NCBI GenBank assembly: GCA_028689655.1
Contig: JAQVCT010000001.1
Coordinates: forward strand, 1 to 64,000
Length of the DNA stretch: 64,000 nt
Reading direction: 5' to 3'
DNA from: Lachnospiraceae bacterium
GTDB lineage: Bacteria; Bacillota; Clostridia; Lachnospirales; Lachnospiraceae
In this document: positions 28,355-37,662 of the stretch, piece after piece
How the letters are laid out: every line of letters starts with the position of its first letter
Numbering within the stretch: the first letter of the stretch is position 1
Translations under genes and position numbers: made by a program
Notes under the pieces: generated by a model
Told to the model about the DNA's origin: nothing
Seen by the model: only the letters and a program-made list of their open reading frames with translations
Databases searched by the model: none

Positions 28355-29278
28355 TCAACGTTCCTCAGTTAACGGTATCATACTGCCAGAGTAGATGTCT
28401 TCGCAATCTCTCCCGTTGAGCCACTTGGGGGGTGCTATAACGATCTTATCCGGGCTGGGATTCAGCCATGCCCCCCACCAGCTGAAACTGCTGTTGGCGA
28501 TAATATGATGCCGGCAGGTACTCATCAGCATCATATCCAGGTAGCCTGTGGATTCGTCATTGCAGTCCACCACCACGTACTGCTCTCCCCGGTAGTGTTC
28601 CTTTGCCCAGGGAATGTCATTACTGAAAATATAGAACCGGATTTTTGTGAGGTTTGTGGGCACATCACTCCCAAGTCGATTGTAAATCATCTGTATGGCT
28701 TTTTCGTAATATGCTTCTGTGCAGATATTTCCATACAATGCCTGTGTGGATTCCACCAGATAATCCCCTCTGCGGATATGGATACTCACTGGGACAATTC
28801 CCTTCTCCTGATCCCGCTGTATCTGTTGCAGGTAAGCTTTGGTGGTCTCCGGGATTCTCCCCTTAAAAGTGAATGATTCCCGCAGCAGGGACTCGATCCC
28901 TTTAAAATATTTCTCCGTCTGCCAGCAGCCTTCAAAGTAAGTGGAACCTCTCTCGTAGATCTTCGGATCAAAATTGAACTGACGCTCATGGTAAAGTCTG
29001 GTACGGCGTCCGAAAAGCTTCCTGCGCATCCGATCCACAGGCGTCATGTAAGCGTCCGTCAATGCCACCAGTTCCTCTCTGGTGCATCTGTCATAGCTTA
29101 TGCCGAAGACATCCAATTGGGGCTTACGGCAGCCTTCATACTGATATTCCGTTGTATCATCCATCTTGACTTTCCGTCCCATCTCCTGCAGTTGTCTGTA
29201 GAACGCGTACTGGAACATCTGATTTCCAAGCCCACCTGATAACTGCACGATGCTGAGATCTTTATACTGATTTCTCAT
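28355..29278 (-). CDS. GT11 alpha-1,2-fucosyltransferase
   Basis: Start taken at 29278 (MRNQYKDLSIVQLSGGLG); an in-frame ATG at 29314 would overlap the upstream gene by 53 bases, and no start has a clean ribosome site, so this is uncertain. About 307 residues. Canonical GT11 features: SGGLGNQMFQYAFYRQL, VSIHIRRGDYLVES (GDP-fucose-binding H-x-R-R-x-D), FYIFSNDIPWAK, and IIANSSFSWWGAWLNP. These soluble enzymes transfer fucose from GDP-fucose to galactose or a related residue in alpha-1,2 linkage. No GDP-fucose synthesis genes are in the window. The product could mimic host blood-group-like glycans. Confidence 0.88.
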   Translation of the reverse strand: MRNQYKDLSIVQLSGGLGNQMFQYAFYRQLQEMGRKVKMDDTTEYQYEGCRKPQLDVFGISYDRCTREELVALTDAYMTPVDRMRRKLFGRRTRLYHERQFNFDPKIYERGSTYFEGCWQTEKYFKGIESLLRESFTFKGRIPETTKAYLQQIQRDQEKGIVPVSIHIRRGDYLVESTQALYGNICTEAYYEKAIQMIYNRLGSDVPTNLTKIRFYIFSNDIPWAKEHYRGEQYVVVDCNDESTGYLDMMLMSTCRHHIIANSSFSWWGAWLNPSPDKIVIAPPKWLNGRDCEDIYSGSMIPLTEER

Positions 29279-31649
29279 CTCCGCCTGCTTTCCCATGCCA
29301 TATACCACTGCCATACACCACTGCCATATAGATCACGATTGCCAGCAGTGTGACCACCGATATACCTTCCATCACTCTCCATATCACCGGTTCCTGATAC
29401 GACACCACCACCGTTCCCAGATAATGGGGGGGCAATTGGATACGGATGCGGTTGTTATCCCCGGTATCCAGTGTGACAGCATCTCCGGTATCCTTATCAT
29501 AGGCAATGTAATTGTCATAGTGCAGCACGGGAATATCCACATAAGCCTGTTCTGCATTCCCATTCTTACAGAGCAATTCTCTGTTTCCCTTTACCAGTTC
29601 CAGATCTTTGGTCTGCACACCCTTCTCCATCTGAATCTCATTGGTATTTAATTGATCCCTGTCAGTATCTTTCAGGATGTACTCCATACCGGAACCCACG
29701 TCAAATCCCGTCAGCTCAGACTCCGAATAATACTTCCTGTACTGGGATTCATTCTGGTATTGCATGAAAAAGAGTCCTTCTGTGCAGAGCATCACCACCA
29801 TCAGACCTGACATAAGCTGGTACATTCTCTTTTTGCCATATTTTCCCCCGATTACCAGCAGGGTATACATGACCGTCAGGGTGAGCAGCATGGTGGCGAT
29901 CTCCAGATAACGCCAGGAGAACTGTATGGTCCCCAGTACCTGATCCAGTGCCGGCACCAGTACCGCCAGGGAATCCCATGGACAATAGGCAGAGGAGAAA
30001 TAAAGTGCAAGGATTCCACTTCCCCCAAACAATGTGGCAAGTGTATAATTTTTATCTTCTTTCAGATTCCATTTATCCCTCTTTATAGCCAGAAATCCCA
30101 GTAAGAAAATCCCTAAGATCAGCGTAATTCCCGTGGTGAGCGGCATTTCCGCCTTGACGCCATCCCAGATAGAATCTCCTGTGGCGGTGTGGAAGATACC
30201 CGCGATCTGTGCAAGGGTTATTCCATATTTCTCGATTCTTCCCATGGTACCCGCCTGGGTCACTTTGATATCCATCTGCAGAGAGCTCCACAGGGGATAT
30301 GCGAACCACAGATTCAGTAGTACCAGTAGTACCGCACTCTTCACCAGTGCCGCGAACCTTCTCGCTGTGAATGTCTTCCTCCACATGATCAGCAGGAACA
30401 GCGGGATAAATACCGTCAGCATATAGCAGCTTAGAATGTGGCATTCCAGGATTCCACTTAATCCCAACACAATAGGAAGATAGTCTTTCATACCGATTTT
30501 CTCATGGTCCGGCTTACTGTATACCTTCCAGAAACCGTACACCACCAATGGCAGGAACGTCATGGCTGTATATTCCCCCACGTCTGCCCGGACGAAGATG
30601 TCCACCATGCGATATGCGGAGGCTGTGTACAGAAAGGACACGAACATGCCCATCTTCCAGTCCCTGCTCATCTTCGTAAAGCAATGGTAGGTGATCAGAC
30701 AGGTCAGCACATTCAGCGCTATGGCGTAGATCTTGTAGCAGGTCTGTAATGGCACATAGAGATTGTACAAAAGCGCCGGGAGGGATAAGAACAGCTCCCC
30801 ATAGAAAAGCGGATTCACGTATCCATATCCATTCAGCATGTTCTGCTGGATGCGGTGAGGTATCTGCCCCTCCGAGAACGCCTCCGCCATGGCATGCAGC
30901 CGCTCCAGATGAAAGGTAAGGTCATGCCCATAGAACAGCGCATCTGTGAAGAACAGCATACTGGTGAACAGAATGATACCCCCCAGACCACAGCGTCTAA
31001 GCTTCTGCTCCTGGCTCTGCACCCAGATACTGTTACGTACGAAAAAGAGATACAGCATGTCAAGCAGTGTAAATAGCAGGACATATCCCCCAATTCTCAC
31101 ATACCGATAGACCACCATCTCCTTAATTATCACATTTTTTACCACCAGCTCTCCCACGCCGTTGAAGAGCAATCTGCCCTGAAAATCCTCCAGACCCTTT
31201 CCCCAGCGTACCCACAGACGTGAAGTCCGCATCTTCGCCCCATCATCCAGTAAAATAGTGGATGAGCGCAGATCACTGGATGCCTTATAGGAATTGAAGA
31301 CCATCTTTCCAGCGGAATCCGCCACACTGTTGGATCTGTTTTCCAGATTTGTGATGGATTTATACTCTACTGTCACTTCATAAGCCCCCGGCGGCAGCAT
31401 ATGTTCCCTGGAGTGCATGATTTCCTTGTCCACCACATTCATAGCATCCTGCACGTAGACACCTTTATATCCCTCCACATCCGTTACCACTTCCAGGTCC
31501 TCATCGCTGGACTTCCATTCCTCCGCTTCCAGCGTAGAGATTCGCTGTTCCCGGAAACAGTCCTTCGCTAACAACAGGATAAGAGCCAATTCTATCAATA
31601 GAATCATTGCAAAAATTTTGTTTTCTTTTAATCTGGTATACAGCCTCAT
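29262..31649 (-). CDS. 6-pyruvoyl-tetrahydropterin-synthase-related/YfhO-like membrane protein
   Basis: Start at 31649 (MRLYTRLKENKIFAM) because GGGGGATTAT precedes it; a longer reading from 31661 adds four residues. About 795 residues. One N-terminal helix, an extracytoplasmic beta-rich domain (about residues 35-190), then about 11 membrane segments, a C-terminal soluble region and a last helix. The stretch YGHDLTFHLERLHAMAEAF followed by GYGYVNPLFYGELFLSLPA is the signature of the 'PTPS-related' GT-C-like domain, unrelated in function to pterin synthesis. Likely transfers a lipid-linked sugar outside the membrane. Confidence 0.75.
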   Translation of the reverse strand: MRLYTRLKENKIFAMILLIELALILLLAKDCFREQRISTLEAEEWKSSDEDLEVVTDVEGYKGVYVQDAMNVVDKEIMHSREHMLPPGAYEVTVEYKSITNLENRSNSVADSAGKMVFNSYKASSDLRSSTILLDDGAKMRTSRLWVRWGKGLEDFQGRLLFNGVGELVVKNVIIKEMVVYRYVRIGGYVLLFTLLDMLYLFFVRNSIWVQSQEQKLRRCGLGGIILFTSMLFFTDALFYGHDLTFHLERLHAMAEAFSEGQIPHRIQQNMLNGYGYVNPLFYGELFLSLPALLYNLYVPLQTCYKIYAIALNVLTCLITYHCFTKMSRDWKMGMFVSFLYTASAYRMVDIFVRADVGEYTAMTFLPLVVYGFWKVYSKPDHEKIGMKDYLPIVLGLSGILECHILSCYMLTVFIPLFLLIMWRKTFTARRFAALVKSAVLLVLLNLWFAYPLWSSLQMDIKVTQAGTMGRIEKYGITLAQIAGIFHTATGDSIWDGVKAEMPLTTGITLILGIFLLGFLAIKRDKWNLKEDKNYTLATLFGGSGILALYFSSAYCPWDSLAVLVPALDQVLGTIQFSWRYLEIATMLLTLTVMYTLLVIGGKYGKKRMYQLMSGLMVVMLCTEGLFFMQYQNESQYRKYYSESELTGFDVGSGMEYILKDTDRDQLNTNEIQMEKGVQTKDLELVKGNRELLCKNGNAEQAYVDIPVLHYDNYIAYDKDTGDAVTLDTGDNNRIRIQLPPHYLGTVVVSYQEPVIWRVMEGISVVTLLAIVIYMAVVYGSGIWHGKAGGDEKSV

Positions 31650-31670
31650 ATAATCCCCCATATATCGATA

Positions 31671-32777
31671 TTATTTTTTATGTTTTCGCTGTTTCATGGG
31701 AATGATCACCGCGTCGTTCAGATCCATCACTCTGTCATAGAGCCAGGTGGAACTCATGAAGATCTTCATCTTCCTGTACTCATTGGGGTTTGCCATATAG
31801 CACCCAAAGGCAGACGGAAATTCACTGCTCTGCTGATGAATTATAACTTTCAATTCCCTGCAGAACTGTTTCCGCTTCGCTTTTGCCTCCGCATGACATT
31901 CACTCCTGCGGAACTGTGTATACAGGATCAACAGCCTCTTATAGATATAGTAGTTGTGCACATCCGCCAGCGTATCCTCCCCGATGCTCCGAAGGAACGC
32001 TGTTTTCTCAAAATAAGCAGGTATCTGATCCGTAAGGATCCTGGCATTCAGTCCATGGGACATGATGCTTCCCTCTCTGTCCAGCACATAATTATAAAAG
32101 GCACTGTCCAGATAGACGCATCGATTTATCTTACTCAGCAGGATCGTGGTATATACAATATCCTCGTACCATCTGCCCACCGGAAACTCCTGTCCCTGCA
32201 ATAAATCTCTGCGATAGAGCTTGTTCCACGCTGCATTCTGTATCTGGTATTCATCCCGCTCCTCGATAAGGCAGGTGAGTGCTTCTCTGCCCTGAAATAC
32301 CACTGCATTTCCCGTGGATTCATCCACGGTCTCATCCGGATAGACCTGTCGGTATCTGCATATGGAGATGTCTGCCTCCTGTTCCAGCATCGCTGACAGC
32401 ATGGTCTCATACATCCTCTCATCGATCCAGTCATCTCCGTCCACGAAGGCGATGTAGGTTCCCGTGGCAAGTTTCATTCCTGCATTTCTGGCATGGGATA
32501 AACCGCCGTTTTTCTTATGAATGACCTTTATCCGATCATCCTCCCGGGCGTAATCATCACACATCTGACCGCTGTGATCCGTGGCACCATCGTCCACCAG
32601 AATGATCTCCAGATTGCTGTAGCTCTGACGCTGTATGGACTTCACACATCTGTCCAGATACTGTTCAATGTTGTATACCGCTACTATGACTGTAATGCGT
32701 CCTGCTATGCCATCTCCTGTAGTCACATTAACTTTGGTGTTATGAAGTTGTGCATTATACTGCTCTATGATTTTCAT
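31671..32777 (-). CDS. GT2 glycosyltransferase (EpsJ/CpsJ-like)
   Basis: A 368-residue GT-A enzyme. After a short N-terminal extension come ITVIVAVYNIEQYLDRCV, LEIILVDDGATDHSGQMC, KKNGGLSHARNAGM and TYIAFVDGDDWID (D-x-D), the standard order of capsule GT2 proteins. The C-terminal half (about 230-368) is helical and basic, with no membrane helix. The ATG at 32777 is preceded by CAGGAG at 10 bases and lies inside the end of the asparagine synthase gene (23-base overlap), so translation is probably coupled. Sugar and linkage not readable. Confidence 0.8.
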   Translation of the reverse strand: MKIIEQYNAQLHNTKVNVTTGDGIAGRITVIVAVYNIEQYLDRCVKSIQRQSYSNLEIILVDDGATDHSGQMCDDYAREDDRIKVIHKKNGGLSHARNAGMKLATGTYIAFVDGDDWIDERMYETMLSAMLEQEADISICRYRQVYPDETVDESTGNAVVFQGREALTCLIEERDEYQIQNAAWNKLYRRDLLQGQEFPVGRWYEDIVYTTILLSKINRCVYLDSAFYNYVLDREGSIMSHGLNARILTDQIPAYFEKTAFLRSIGEDTLADVHNYYIYKRLLILYTQFRRSECHAEAKAKRKQFCRELKVIIHQQSSEFPSAFGCYMANPNEYRKMKIFMSSTWLYDRVMDLNDAVIIPMKQRKHKK

Positions 32778-34647
32778 TTGTCAACCACTCCTGAAGCATT
32801 AAAAGGTACCAGATCTGTACCCGCCACACGCCATTTTCCACGTAGTCCTTCCAGATAAAGTTTACGGTATCCGGATTGAGGATGCCCTGCTGTGCGATGA
32901 GCTTTGGGTCCAGCAGGGTCTCTGCCCAGGCGCGAAGTTTCGGCTGTTTCAGCCATTTATCAATGGGGATGGCAAAGCCTGTCTTTGGACGTTCCATCAG
33001 TTCCCTTGGCACATAGCGGTACAGCACGTCCCGCAGTACCAGCTTGCCGGTATCCCCCTGGCGGAGATAATCCTGGGGCAATGTCCAGGCAAACTCCACC
33101 ACATCCTTATCCAGCATAGGGATTCTGGACTCCAGAGATACCGCCATGCCACATCGATCCACCTTCACCAGAATGTCATCCGGATGGTACATGATGAGAT
33201 CCATGAGCATGAGATTATGATGTGGCTCCTGTAGGAAACCTGTCTCATATTCACTGTATTTATAGGCCGGATGGGTATGATTCCTCGTTATGCGGTCTGC
33301 GATATTTTCCTCCTGATTGGAGATCTCATACAATTTCTCCGGTCCCTTGGCCGCCAGGAGGCGTCCGCGGACACAGATATCTTTATTCCGTTTCAAAGGG
33401 GTGTGAAGTACCAGGTCACTGCATATCTTTCTGATGGGATAGGGTATCCGTGCCAGTCTGTTCCACAGACCCATCACAGAGGGATAGGAATTATACCCAC
33501 AGAAGAGTTCATCCCCGCCGTCCCCGCTAAGGGATACCGTCACATGCTCCCCGGTCATCTTACTTACCAGATAGGTGGGGATCTGTGAAGAATCCGCAAA
33601 AGGTTCACTGAACATATGGGAAAGACCCGGAATGACATTTTTCGCATCCTCCTCAGAGATGTACATCTCTGTGTGCTCCGTACCCAGATGCTTTGCAATC
33701 TCCTTGGCGATAATCGCCTCATTGTATGCTGCATCCTCCATACCGATGGTGAAGCTGCGTACCTTCTGACTGCTCAGTGACTGCATCAACGCCACGATGG
33801 TACTGCTGTCGATTCCCGCAGATAAGAATGCACCCACCGGCACATCCGCCACCATCTGTCCGGCGATGCTCTGTTTTAATAATCGCTCCAATTCATCCGC
33901 TGCCTCCACACGGCTGCCTGTGAAAAGATGGCTCTGTCCCTTTTTCGCTGCATCCTTCATAGACCAGAAAGTCGTGATCTCGGGAGTACGACTGGTAAAT
34001 GGTGCTTTTGTCCGCAGGATCGTGCCCGGCTCCAGTTTGTAGATATCCCGATAGATGGAATAGGGTGCCGGTATATATCCATGGACAAAGTAAAGATCCA
34101 GAATATCTGTATTGATCTCATTATGAAAATCCCTCAGCACGGAAATGGAACCCAGATCTGATGCGAAGACGAACCCATTTCCCACAAAACCATAATAGAG
34201 CGGTTTCTCTCCCACTCTATCTCTCAACAGGTATAATTGCTGTTCCCGGGTATCATATAAGGCAATGGCAAACATCCCCTTGCACATGTTGATAGCCGAC
34301 TGTACGCCATAAGCCTCCATCGCCTCAAGGAGTACCTCTGTGTCGGAGGTACTGCAAAACCTCTCCACTTTATGCTCCGCCAGCAGCTTGTCACGAAGTA
34401 CTTTATAATTATAGATCTCTCCATTATAAACCATGACGAACCGACCGCTGTGGGACACCATGGGCTGTGATCCGTTCTCTGAGAGGTCTACGATGGACAG
34501 ACGCTGATGCCCCAGTACCACAGACTTATCCTCCGTACTCCAGATGCCCGATGCGTTGGGTCCTCTATGGTACATTCTGTGGTTCATATTCTTAATGTCT
34601 TCTTCCCAGTTGCCTGGCAAATTACAAAATCCTGCTATTCCACACAT
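32755..34647 (-). CDS. asnB: Asparagine synthase-type glutamine amidotransferase (first copy)
   Basis: A 630-residue class II amidotransferase. MCGIAGF gives the N-terminal nucleophile Cys2; YHRGPNASG and VYNGEIYNY line the glutaminase pocket. The C-terminal synthetase domain has the pyrophosphate loop as FLSAGIDSS (276-282) in place of the usual SGGxDSS, and SLSGDGGDELFCGYNSY. In polysaccharide loci such proteins (for example WbpS) are thought to amidate uronic acids using glutamine and ATP. A homologue at 40719-42614 keeps the SGG loop. An AGGAGGTAACT site precedes the start. Free asparagine synthesis cannot be ruled out, but the neighbourhood favours sugar amidation. Confidence 0.8.
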   Translation of the reverse strand: MCGIAGFCNLPGNWEEDIKNMNHRMYHRGPNASGIWSTEDKSVVLGHQRLSIVDLSENGSQPMVSHSGRFVMVYNGEIYNYKVLRDKLLAEHKVERFCSTSDTEVLLEAMEAYGVQSAINMCKGMFAIALYDTREQQLYLLRDRVGEKPLYYGFVGNGFVFASDLGSISVLRDFHNEINTDILDLYFVHGYIPAPYSIYRDIYKLEPGTILRTKAPFTSRTPEITTFWSMKDAAKKGQSHLFTGSRVEAADELERLLKQSIAGQMVADVPVGAFLSAGIDSSTIVALMQSLSSQKVRSFTIGMEDAAYNEAIIAKEIAKHLGTEHTEMYISEEDAKNVIPGLSHMFSEPFADSSQIPTYLVSKMTGEHVTVSLSGDGGDELFCGYNSYPSVMGLWNRLARIPYPIRKICSDLVLHTPLKRNKDICVRGRLLAAKGPEKLYEISNQEENIADRITRNHTHPAYKYSEYETGFLQEPHHNLMLMDLIMYHPDDILVKVDRCGMAVSLESRIPMLDKDVVEFAWTLPQDYLRQGDTGKLVLRDVLYRYVPRELMERPKTGFAIPIDKWLKQPKLRAWAETLLDPKLIAQQGILNPDTVNFIWKDYVENGVWRVQIWYLLMLQEWLTNENHRAV

Positions 34648-34694
34648 AGTTACCTCCTGTTGGGAACGTCAGCCCATCTCAAGGGGCGACGCAA

Positions 34695-35846
34695 TTAGTC
34701 CTGGGCTTTCTGATCCAGATACGCTCCTGCGGCTATCTTCTCCTGCAGCCCTGCCCTGGATTCTTCCATCTGCTGTGACCAGCGCTCATATGCCTGATCC
34801 CAGCTCTTATAGTTCTCATGATCCTTTTCTGCCTGTTCTAACTGACGCTGATCCAGACTCTGCTGTGCCGTGGATGAAAGTCTGTGATCCGGCAAGTCAT
34901 AGTGCTGATCCAGATAAGCACCCAGAAAATCCGTTACCTTTTCAGCTCCGATGGCATTGGTGTGTACACCCTTATCGTAAAAATCTGTTGCATAATCGAA
35001 GCCCATCTCCTCTGTGTAATCATTCAGATTCAGGAACTGATATCCATAGGATTCCACGATTCTCTGCATATAGTTGTAGTTACGCTGTTTATCTGCTGAC
35101 TCATAGACATAGGGTGCCACTGTGAAAAGTGCCTGCATATCATGATCCTGCAGATACTGCAGCAGTTCCCTCAGATATCCCTCATAATCTGCCTCTATGG
35201 GTTTCATATCTGTCACCTGGGAGCAGTCCAGCTGCTCCATGGGATAATAATCTGCCTTGAACTCAAAGCCCTTCAAAGGCTCCAGACGTTCATAACGCCA
35301 GCAGGCGATCTGACTTGGCAGTACCATGGTCTTCCAGTTACTGTGATATTTAAAAATATCAAAATAGTAGGTATAGCGTTCTCCCACCTCGGGAACTGCC
35401 CTGTTAATGGCATCGATACGGTTCCAGGAATATTTCATATTATCCGTGACCCCTCTGGTATATGCCATATTGTCCGCCATATCTTCCTCATTTGCCGTGA
35501 ACTGTTTTAATTCAAAGAGATAGAGCTTTGGATGCTGGGTCTTCTCCGTCTCTTTTACCAGAGACAATGCCGCCATGGGGCGCTGCATGTTGGAGGACAG
35601 CGGATAGGCTGTGAATCCATGGGAGCCATACATCTTTGCCCCCGCGAAGCACGGGAATACAGGGCTGGAGCCGATCATCACCACGTCCAGCGTATTATTT
35701 TTCTCCCCATAGAATCCTGTAAAGCGATCCTTTACCAATCCGTTGGTGCGGATGATATAAGTCACCGTCTGGAGAAGAAAGAGAAAAATGCACAGAAAAG
35801 CAGCGATCTTTATGAAGTTTTTATGTTTCATGATAAATTGTCTCAT
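34695..35846 (-). CDS. SGNH-type acyltransferase partner (DltD/AlgX-like)
   Basis: A 383-residue protein with one N-terminal membrane anchor (about residues 10-30) and an exported SGNH-like domain. LDVVMIGSSPVFPCF carries the serine of the first block (GSS). The late block DKGVHTNAIGAEKVTDFL carries the D-x-x-H type dyad. This layout is that of DltD, AlgX/AlgJ and similar partners of MBOAT proteins, which pass an acyl group to a surface glycan or teichoic acid. Its gene starts 14 bases after the MBOAT gene and precedes asnB. Part of the FkbH-ACP-MBOAT cassette. The acceptor is inferred to be the polymer made by this locus. Confidence 0.75.
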   Translation of the reverse strand: MRQFIMKHKNFIKIAAFLCIFLFLLQTVTYIIRTNGLVKDRFTGFYGEKNNTLDVVMIGSSPVFPCFAGAKMYGSHGFTAYPLSSNMQRPMAALSLVKETEKTQHPKLYLFELKQFTANEEDMADNMAYTRGVTDNMKYSWNRIDAINRAVPEVGERYTYYFDIFKYHSNWKTMVLPSQIACWRYERLEPLKGFEFKADYYPMEQLDCSQVTDMKPIEADYEGYLRELLQYLQDHDMQALFTVAPYVYESADKQRNYNYMQRIVESYGYQFLNLNDYTEEMGFDYATDFYDKGVHTNAIGAEKVTDFLGAYLDQHYDLPDHRLSSTAQQSLDQRQLEQAEKDHENYKSWDQAYERWSQQMEESRAGLQEKIAAGAYLDQKAQD

Positions 35847-35860
35847 ATGACCTCCGACCC

Positions 35861-37324
35861 TTAGAATCCCTGATAGATAAATTCTGCCGCACTGAAATCC
35901 GGTCCATAGTTACCCAGGAGGATCACATAGAAAATCGCTGCGAAAAAGATGATCCATCTCACAGGAAGAGGCTTTTCCGCAATTCGCTCCCGAATGCCCT
36001 TTTTCTGCTGGAGTACCGATACCAGCAGTAATATGCATAATGATACCACCGCTATGGTAAACTCGATCCAGTCCAGTCCCAGTTCAAAGAGGTATCCATT
36101 CCATAAGATCTCCGGATTCCATTCCTTAAAGATACTCCCCAGCATATGACACGCCGCAGGCACATTGTCTGCGCGGAAAAAGATCAGGCCTATGGTCACC
36201 AGCAAGAACGTACGAACCCTCTGGAAACATACAAATCCCCTGGAGCCATCTGTGACGTGGAACCAGGTCTTTAATCGCTTCCATAACGGTTCCAGCACTT
36301 CCCCTGATACGATATAGAACCAGTGGAGCAATCCCGAGCCAATGATATATTTCCATAATCCACCATGCCAGAAGCCTATGGTGAACCAGAGGATCAGCAT
36401 TGCCAGATAGGTGGTCAGCTTTTTGGCTGTCTTTTTGCCGAATTTCGGTTTTAGCTTCTTAGGAAGCGTACTGAAGAACTTTGTGCGGAGCAAGGGATAG
36501 AAGAGGTAATTTTTCAGCCAGGTGCCCAGTGTGATGTGCCAGCGCCTCCAGTACTCTGAGATATTGGTGGCGAAAAATGGAGTATCAAAGTTCTCCGGCA
36601 GGATAATGCCCAACGCTTCCGATGCACCGATGACGATATCCATACAGCCGCCAAAATCCGTATAGAGCTGGAAGGTAAAGCAAACAGCACCGATCACTAC
36701 GGTAAGACCGGAATGATCCTGATACTGATTGAACACGGTATTCACCACGAGACCCATACGCTCTGAGATGACAAGCTTTTTGAAAAATCCCCATATCATG
36801 CGCTGTAAGCCGAAAGTAACGCGGGTGTAATCAAAGGCATGTCCCGCATAGAGCTGGTCTTTCACTTCCTTGTACTGCACGATTGGCCCCGATATCATGG
36901 TGGGAAAATAATACCCGAACAGTGCCAGCCTGCCTATATTGGTCTCCGGCTCTCCGATCTCGTAGTAGACATCGAAGAGATATCCCAGCAATGTGAGGGT
37001 ATAGAAAGAGATTCCAAGGGGTGCCAGCAGGCCCAGATGGAAGTATTTTAGGATACATAATAGAAAAACGCATAATACAACAACAAGTGAAAGAACAATC
37101 TGTTTTTTCTTCTGCTCTTTCACTCTATGTAGATACAATGCGCCAAAATATATGATCATGATGGTTGTCACCGGATAAATGATCAGCCACCATTCACCGG
37201 CAGCCTGGAAAAATCCAATGCTTGCTATCAGCAAGAGTCCCCACTGCATTTTCTTCGGTATGATGTAGTATAACGCCAGCAATACCGTAAAAAAGCAGAG
37301 GAACTGAAATGAAGTAATGTTCAT
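35861..37324 (-). CDS. MBOAT acyltransferase (DltB/AlgI-like)
   Basis: A 487-residue polytopic protein. Key family motifs: FPTMISGPIVQYKE, ISEYWRRWHITLGTWLKNY, and LWFTIGFWHGGLWKYI with the catalytic histidine of the W-H-G motif; an 'FYTLTLLGYLFDVYY' stretch comes earlier. MBOAT proteins of this class move acyl groups across the membrane through a central channel and hand them to an exported partner. The next gene downstream is such a partner (SGNH) and the gene before it is an acyl carrier protein, as in dlt operons, but no DltA-type ligase is present. FkbH takes its place. Confidence 0.88.
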   Translation of the reverse strand: MNITSFQFLCFFTVLLALYYIIPKKMQWGLLLIASIGFFQAAGEWWLIIYPVTTIMIIYFGALYLHRVKEQKKKQIVLSLVVVLCVFLLCILKYFHLGLLAPLGISFYTLTLLGYLFDVYYEIGEPETNIGRLALFGYYFPTMISGPIVQYKEVKDQLYAGHAFDYTRVTFGLQRMIWGFFKKLVISERMGLVVNTVFNQYQDHSGLTVVIGAVCFTFQLYTDFGGCMDIVIGASEALGIILPENFDTPFFATNISEYWRRWHITLGTWLKNYLFYPLLRTKFFSTLPKKLKPKFGKKTAKKLTTYLAMLILWFTIGFWHGGLWKYIIGSGLLHWFYIVSGEVLEPLWKRLKTWFHVTDGSRGFVCFQRVRTFLLVTIGLIFFRADNVPAACHMLGSIFKEWNPEILWNGYLFELGLDWIEFTIAVVSLCILLLVSVLQQKKGIRERIAEKPLPVRWIIFFAAIFYVILLGNYGPDFSAAEFIYQGF

Positions 37325-37405
37325 GTAAAGAGATTCCTTTTCCGTTACAATTTCTATCTGTCATCTTAAAGTCAGTCGTTTCATGACTTCCTGACACGGA
37401 TCGTA

Positions 37406-37648
37406 TCAGCCCAGCTTTTCCTGAATAATATCCGCCATCTGTCCCACATTTTTCATGGATACGATCTGTCCCATGGTGAATTTGATGCCGAACTCTTCCT
37501 CCACTGCCGCCATGAGGTTGATGTGCTCCAGGGAGTCCCAATCTTCAATATCATTGGCTGTGGTGAGATCCGTTACTGTGATATCCTCATCATCAAATAC
37601 ATCTCTGAATACTGTATTTAAACGCTCAAATAATTCTTCTCTGTCCAT
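37406..37648 (-). CDS. Acyl carrier protein
   Basis: Start at 37648 (MDREELFERLNTVF) because GGAGGAAACT lies just before it; a start at 37660 would put that site inside the gene. About 80 residues, acidic, all-helical pattern. IEDWDSLEHINLM contains the D-S-L motif; the serine (residue 39 from this start) should carry 4'-phosphopantetheine. Sits 14 bases after the FkbH gene and before the MBOAT gene. Expected to carry a small acyl group (glyceryl if FkbH behaves like its family) as a thioester for transfer by the MBOAT system. A phosphopantetheinyl transferase must come from elsewhere in the genome. Confidence 0.88.
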   Translation of the reverse strand: MDREELFERLNTVFRDVFDDEDITVTDLTTANDIEDWDSLEHINLMAAVEEEFGIKFTMGQIVSMKNVGQMADIIQEKLG

Positions 37649-37662
37649 AGTTTCCTCCACAA

